Assembly: GCA_040005635.1 (NCBI GenBank)
Contig: JBDTYM010000003.1
Location: 32,033-96,032, forward strand
DNA length: 64,000 nucleotides
Reading direction: 5' to 3'
Source of the DNA: Dokdonella_A sp040005635
Lineage (GTDB): Bacteria > Pseudomonadota > Gammaproteobacteria > Xanthomonadales > Rhodanobacteraceae
Shown here piece after piece: positions 60,108 to 64,000 of this stretch; the stretch's first letter is position 1, and each line of letters begins with the position of its first letter. The notes under the pieces were generated by a model. That model made no database searches. It had not been told where the DNA came from and saw only the letters and a program-made list of their open reading frames with translations. A program made the translations under genes and the position numbers.

Positions 60108-61825
60108 ACAGGATTCTGCGCTCGGTCGGCACGCTTTTCGCGCTCGTCGTCGCAACGACCTCAGCGCTCGCGGCCGGCACGCCACCCGTGCGCGCCTGGC
60201 TCGACCGCGACACGATGCAGCTTGGCGAGACCGTCACACTGAACGTCGAGGCGCAGGATGGCAGTGGCGTGCAACCGGACTTCTCCGCCCTGAAGCAGGA
60301 CTTCAATCTGCTCGGCACGCAGTCGAGCCAGCAGATCAGCATCGTCAACGGCGCCAGCGCATCGAAAACCTTGTGGGCGGTCGGTCTGGAACCGAAGCAC
60401 GAAGGGCGCATCACGATCGCGCCGTTGCTGGTCGGCAAGGCGACCACGGCGGCGATTACGCTCAGCGTGCTCGCGCAGGTGAGTGCCGCACAGACGAAGG
60501 TGGGCGGCGACGTTTTCCTCGAAGTCACGGCCGAACCGTTGACTCCCTATGTGCAACAGCAGGTGCGCTACTCCGCCAAGCTGTACTACGCGTTCGACCT
60601 GACCGATGGCAATCTCAACGAGCCGCAGGCCGAAGGCCTCGGCGTGCAGCGGCTCGGGCAGGACAAGACCTATGTCGCAACCGTCGGTGCGCGCCGCTAT
60701 CACGTCGTCGAGCGCCACTATGCGCTGACGCCGGAACGCAGCGGCATCATCGATATTCCGGCGCTGGCGTTTCGCGGCAACGCGCTCGACGTCACCGATC
60801 CGACCGGTTTCTTCAGTCGCGGTCGCGCCGTCAGCGCGCGCTCCGAGGCAGTGCACCTCGACGTCAAGCCGAAACCGCCAGCGTGGACGGATGGCGCCTG
60901 GCTGCCGGCCGCTTCGCTGCTGCTGAAGGACGAAAACGAACTGCCCGACGAGGTCCGCGTCGGCGATCCGATTACCCGCACGGTCCGTGTGCAGGCACAA
61001 GGACTCGGTTTCGAACAATTGCCCGAGTTGAATCTGATGGCACCCGAAGGTGCCGAGATCTATCCAGACAAGACCGACACACGCACGCGCGATGACGGTG
61101 AATGGCTGTACGGCGAACGTGTACGCAAGTTCGCCTTCGTGCCCAATCGCGCCGGCGCGCTGGCGATTCCCGGTTTGAAAATGCGCTGGTGGGACACTCA
61201 GCACGATCGCATGGAAACAGCGGAGCTGCCTGCGCACACGATCAAAGTGCTGCCGGCGGCGGGCGCATCTTCCAACTCGCCGTCGCTGCCAGGTGCCATC
61301 GCCACACCGGGGTCGATCGCCACGCCGTCGACGCCGGCAGTCAGCGCTGTGGCAGTGGCACCGGTGTCCGCGGCAGCCTCCAGTGTGCGCCGCTGGCAGA
61401 TATTTGCAGCGGTCGGTTTCGCGCTCTGGTTGGTCACGCTGGCGTTCTGGTGGCGTTCGCGCGGAATCAAGCCACAGGCCACGGCGAGCTCGCCGCCTGC
61501 GAACGACTCGTCCTCGCAACGCGCCGCATTCCTGCGCGCGTGTTCGCTCGGCGAGTTCGCCGCAGCCGAGCGTGCCCTGGTCGGCTGGGCACGCAACGAG
61601 CGGGCCGATGTGCGCAATCTCGGCGAACTGGCCACGCGTCTGGCCGATCTGCTGCAGCGCGAGGCACTCGCTGAGCTGCAGCGTGTGCGCTATGCCGGCG
61701 CGGCTTCGCATGGCTTGGGTGCGCGATTGCAGCAGGCGTTCAAGCAGGGACTTGCCTGGAGCGACAGCATTGCGCCGCGCCCGACCACATCGGTATTGCC
61801 GGACCTGTATCCGCGCCGGGACTGA
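60104..61825 (+). CDS. BatD family protein
   Basis: 573-aa membrane protein, last gene of the Bat operon. A signal peptide ends near SALA-AG (about residue 25). The large periplasmic part has Ig/CARDB-like beta repeats: VRAWLDRDTMQLGETVTLNV and DFNLLGTQSSQQISIVNG, then VGDPITRTVRVQAQGLGFEQ. A transmembrane helix (about 431-450) is followed by a helical cytoplasmic tail with NLGELATRLADLLQREALAE. Domain order is as in BatD/oxygen-tolerance proteins. Its ATG overlaps the previous stop (ATGA). Confidence 0.92.
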   Translation: MNRILRSVGTLFALVVATTSALAAGTPPVRAWLDRDTMQLGETVTLNVEAQDGSGVQPDFSALKQDFNLLGTQSSQQISIVNGASASKTLWAVGLEPKHEGRITIAPLLVGKATTAAITLSVLAQVSAAQTKVGGDVFLEVTAEPLTPYVQQQVRYSAKLYYAFDLTDGNLNEPQAEGLGVQRLGQDKTYVATVGARRYHVVERHYALTPERSGIIDIPALAFRGNALDVTDPTGFFSRGRAVSARSEAVHLDVKPKPPAWTDGAWLPAASLLLKDENELPDEVRVGDPITRTVRVQAQGLGFEQLPELNLMAPEGAEIYPDKTDTRTRDDGEWLYGERVRKFAFVPNRAGALAIPGLKMRWWDTQHDRMETAELPAHTIKVLPAAGASSNSPSLPGAIATPGSIATPSTPAVSAVAVAPVSAAASSVRRWQIFAAVGFALWLVTLAFWWRSRGIKPQATASSPPANDSSSQRAAFLRACSLGEFAAAERALVGWARNERADVRNLGELATRLADLLQREALAELQRVRYAGAASHGLGARLQQAFKQGLAWSDSIAPRPTTSVLPDLYPRRD

Positions 61826-62016
61826 CGCAGCAGCGCGCATAGTCGCTCGTGTACCATCGATGTCGCTTCCGGCAGGGGCGATGCCATGTCCTTCCATCAC
61901 GTGCACTCGCCGCGACCCACTGCGTCGAACCTGGCGGATGAGTTCGCGTTGGTTCTTGTACGGCGCGGCAAAGTTTCCGCGGCGTGTCGAAGCGCCGCTG
62001 CGGCGATCGCAGGCGC

Positions 62017-64000
62017 ATGAAATTTCCGGCGCGACAGGTCTCTCTTGCCATCTTCTTGCTGCCAGCGCTGATCGCTCGCGCGCAAAGCCTGCCGTGGGAG
62101 ATCTGGACATCACCGGCACAGCTCGCAAAGCTCGATGCCGCCGACGTCGTGCTCGAGCGATCGAGTCATTGTCTGGATGGCTGCCGCTATGACCGCAGCA
62201 ATCCAGGTAGCGAAAGCGACAACCTGTATCCGGAGCGCTGGCTTTACCGCAGCGGCGATGAAGTCGTTGTATTCGATGAGCGCGGGCCGGGTGCGTTGAC
62301 GCGGATCTGGCTGACGACCGGTGACGGCATTGCCGCGTGCATCGATCCGCTGACACGCGTGCGCTTCTATGTCGACGATGCGGATCTTCCTGCTCTGGAT
62401 GTTCCCCTCGCTGCCCTGTTCGATGGATCGACGCCTCCGTTCAGCACGCCGCTCGTCGCGGATCGTTCCGAGTCCAGTGGCGGCTATGTCAGCTACGTGC
62501 CGATCACCTATGCCGCGTCGTTGCGCATCGCGTTGGTGAACGCCGAGAACGGCGGCACCAATCCGTGCGATCCAGCCAATCCGGAGCGACGCCTGCTCTG
62601 GTTCCAGTTCCAGCACCACCATGTCGCGCCCGGCACGGCGGTACCGGATTTCGTCGCTGGTCGCGATGAACCGGCCTGGCGCGCGTTCCTTGCCCATGCC
62701 GGCGACGATCCCTGGAACGGCATGCTCGCGCCGCAGAACACGACCTTGCCGCTGCCGCCCGGCACGACGCGTGTACTTGCCGCACGCTCCGGATCCGGTT
62801 GGCTGCGGGGTATCCGATTGCAGCTGCCGGAGCGGGCCCGCACCGAGGTGAACCTGCGCGTCGACATCGATGGAGAAATCGCGCTCGACATCCCTCTCGC
62901 CGATTTCTTCGCCAGCGCGCCCGATGCGACGTTGCCGGCGCGGTCCGTCCTTGTCGGAGCGGATGCCGCCGGCTGGCTATATGCATGGTTTCCGATGCCC
63001 TACCAGCGAGGTATACATGTATATCTTGTGGCCGCGTCCACATTGCCTGACGATATCGCGGTGAATAGTGCGCTGACCTTCGAAGACTCGAGCGTCCCTG
63101 ATGACGCCGGGCGCTTCCACGCGACGTTGTCGGACGGCTGCGTGGAGGGCGGCAATGGTCTTTTGTACGCCGATCGCGGCGCCGGCAAGTTGCTCGGCTT
63201 TGCAGCACGCTATCAGGCCGGATCCTATGTCGAACCATCGCCGCGCGGATTTCTCGAAGGCGATGAGCGGGCCTATGTCGACGACGCGATCGCTCCAGCC
63301 TGGTACGGCACGGGAGTCGAGGACTTCTACAATGGCGGCTTCTACTTCGACGCGGGCGCATACGCGGCGCCCTTGTCCGGTGCGACCCGCGTCGACGCCG
63401 AGGCCATGCCGTATGCAACCTCGGTGTATCGACTGCTGCTGACCGATCCGCTCGTCTATGCGAGCGCCGTGCGATTGATGCAGGAGGCCGGCTCTTCGGC
63501 CATCGATCCCCATCCCATGTGTGTGCGCACCGTGGCGTATGCGTACCGTCGCGCGCAGCCGCTGATCGTCGGCTACGCGGGTTTCGACATCGGCGACACC
63601 GGCGCGGCCAATGCACATGCCTACCTTGCTCCGCAGGGCGCACAGTGTGTAGTGCTCCAGGCGCAATTCGAGGACGAGCCGCCGACGTCGCGCACGGCAA
63701 TGGTTTGCGGTTATGCCGCAGGCGCGAGTCATTTCAGGTTTCATCTGGACGCCGATGCCACACTGCCGCTGCGTCTGCGACGAACGTTCGACGCCGGTTG
63801 CGCGCATCCCGAGGTCGACTGCAGCCCCGGAACCACCGCCGGTTCCGCGGCCGCCGAAGTGCGTATCAATGGACAGAGCGCCGGATGGTTCCCGCCCGTC
63901 ACGGCGAACCCGGCGCGACGCTGGCAGATGCAGGAAATCGTGCTCGGCACCGCCGTCTCGGCGGCCGACCTCGACGTCGAAATCGTTCCGCACTTCTCGG
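62017..64000 (+). CDS. secreted DUF2961 (GH172-like) protein, truncated by window end
   Basis: An open frame begins at ATG 62017 and runs without a stop to the window edge (661 codons seen). A signal peptide ends near LIARA-QS. The DUF2961 signature is recognisable: LYRSGDEVVVFDERGPGALT and RIWLTTG near the N terminus, PAWYGTGVEDFYNGGFYF around Glu435, and SSGGYVSYVPITY. DUF2961 is now placed in glycoside hydrolase family GH172, whose studied members act on fructofuranosides and D-arabinofuranosides using glutamates, one of which probably corresponds to Glu435. The substrate here is unknown. It is separated from batD by 191 bp with no terminator that I can identify. The C terminus is not in the window. 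Confidence 0.82.
   Translation, partial: MKFPARQVSLAIFLLPALIARAQSLPWEIWTSPAQLAKLDAADVVLERSSHCLDGCRYDRSNPGSESDNLYPERWLYRSGDEVVVFDERGPGALTRIWLTTGDGIAACIDPLTRVRFYVDDADLPALDVPLAALFDGSTPPFSTPLVADRSESSGGYVSYVPITYAASLRIALVNAENGGTNPCDPANPERRLLWFQFQHHHVAPGTAVPDFVAGRDEPAWRAFLAHAGDDPWNGMLAPQNTTLPLPPGTTRVLAARSGSGWLRGIRLQLPERARTEVNLRVDIDGEIALDIPLADFFASAPDATLPARSVLVGADAAGWLYAWFPMPYQRGIHVYLVAASTLPDDIAVNSALTFEDSSVPDDAGRFHATLSDGCVEGGNGLLYADRGAGKLLGFAARYQAGSYVEPSPRGFLEGDERAYVDDAIAPAWYGTGVEDFYNGGFYFDAGAYAAPLSGATRVDAEAMPYATSVYRLLLTDPLVYASAVRLMQEAGSSAIDPHPMCVRTVAYAYRRAQPLIVGYAGFDIGDTGAANAHAYLAPQGAQCVVLQAQFEDEPPTSRTAMVCGYAAGASHFRFHLDADATLPLRLRRTFDAGCAHPEVDCSPGTTAGSAAAEVRINGQSAGWFPPVTANPARRWQMQEIVLGTAVSAADLDVEIVPHFS

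Noticed and set aside
1..64000. Search by eye for CRISPR arrays, tRNA/rRNA genes, insertion sequences, integrases, prophage or restriction/toxin-antitoxin modules
   Set aside because: No direct-repeat arrays with spacers, no tRNA cloverleaf context, and no recombinase, transposase or known defence domain were recognised. tRNAscan-SE and defence-system searches would be decisive.

Overview
The window is high-GC gammaproteobacterial chromosome, most likely from the Xanthomonadales (Lysobacterales), in or near Rhodanobacteraceae such as Dokdonella. This is inferred from gene content and order, not from a marker-gene search. The supporting features are the waaA / tolC / isoaspartyl-methyltransferase-like neighbourhood, the rph-rdgB-hemW and yicC-gmk ... 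rpoZ-spoT-ridA-recG blocks, a divergent PBP1A / pilMNOPQ locus, a DUF1631 + PilZ pair and a type B L31. About 54 protein genes fill nearly all of the sequence. I see no rRNA, tRNA, CRISPR array, transposase, integrase or prophage gene.

Layout. 0-6 kb: glnE, a membrane-spanning patatin and a convergent ELM1-like glycosyltransferase. 6-17.6 kb, envelope genes: yceI, a Yip1-type membrane protein, a small zinc protein followed by a GT4 glycosyltransferase and an O-antigen ligase-like polymerase, a coupled DUF2339-DUF3999 pair, an LpxL/LpxM-type acyltransferase and the Kdo transferase waaA. 17.7-24.5 kb: an isoaspartyl methyltransferase-like gene with tolC, an unknown 125-aa protein, a TetR regulator with a candidate operator, and PilZ/DUF1631. 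24.3-28.7 kb: rph, rdgB, hemW and a CPXCG protein on the minus strand, with yicC-gmk divergent. 28.8-32.8 kb: mlaFEDCB with mlaA facing it tail to tail. 33-42 kb: rpoZ, spoT, ridA, recG, a zinc-ribbon methyltransferase, a nucleoside hydrolase, rpmE2 and gltA. 42-54.5 kb: an unknown gene coupled to PBP1A, then divergent pilMNOPQ, a large Ig-like lipoprotein and a cNMP-binding/EAL phosphodiesterase. 54.6-61.8 kb: a MoxR-DUF58-DUF4381-VWA-VWA/TPR-BatD (Bat) operon. 62 kb to the end: a secreted DUF2961 (GH172-like) protein cut by the window edge.

The dominant themes are the cell envelope (lipid A/Kdo and surface glycan synthesis, Mla lipid transport, TolC, PBP1A, type IV pili, Bat system) and nucleotide signalling (ppGpp, c-di-GMP, cNMP). 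Many neighbouring genes share ATGA, GTGA or TGATG junctions, indicating translational coupling in tight operons.

Most of the window is core genome. I do not see an unmistakable new defence or mobile system. The most interesting signals are a 14-bp tandem duplication that puts a tiny decoy reading frame in front of the nucleoside hydrolase, a group of apparently leaderless promoters, the inverted mlaA next to an Mla operon placed between gmk and rpoZ, a BatB-like protein with a degenerate metal site, the Ig-like lipoprotein behind pilQ, and several palindromic or heptad-repeat sites upstream of genes. Start codons were moved inward from the longest open frame wherever a Shine-Dalgarno sequence, a promoter or family knowledge favoured it; this is stated per gene.
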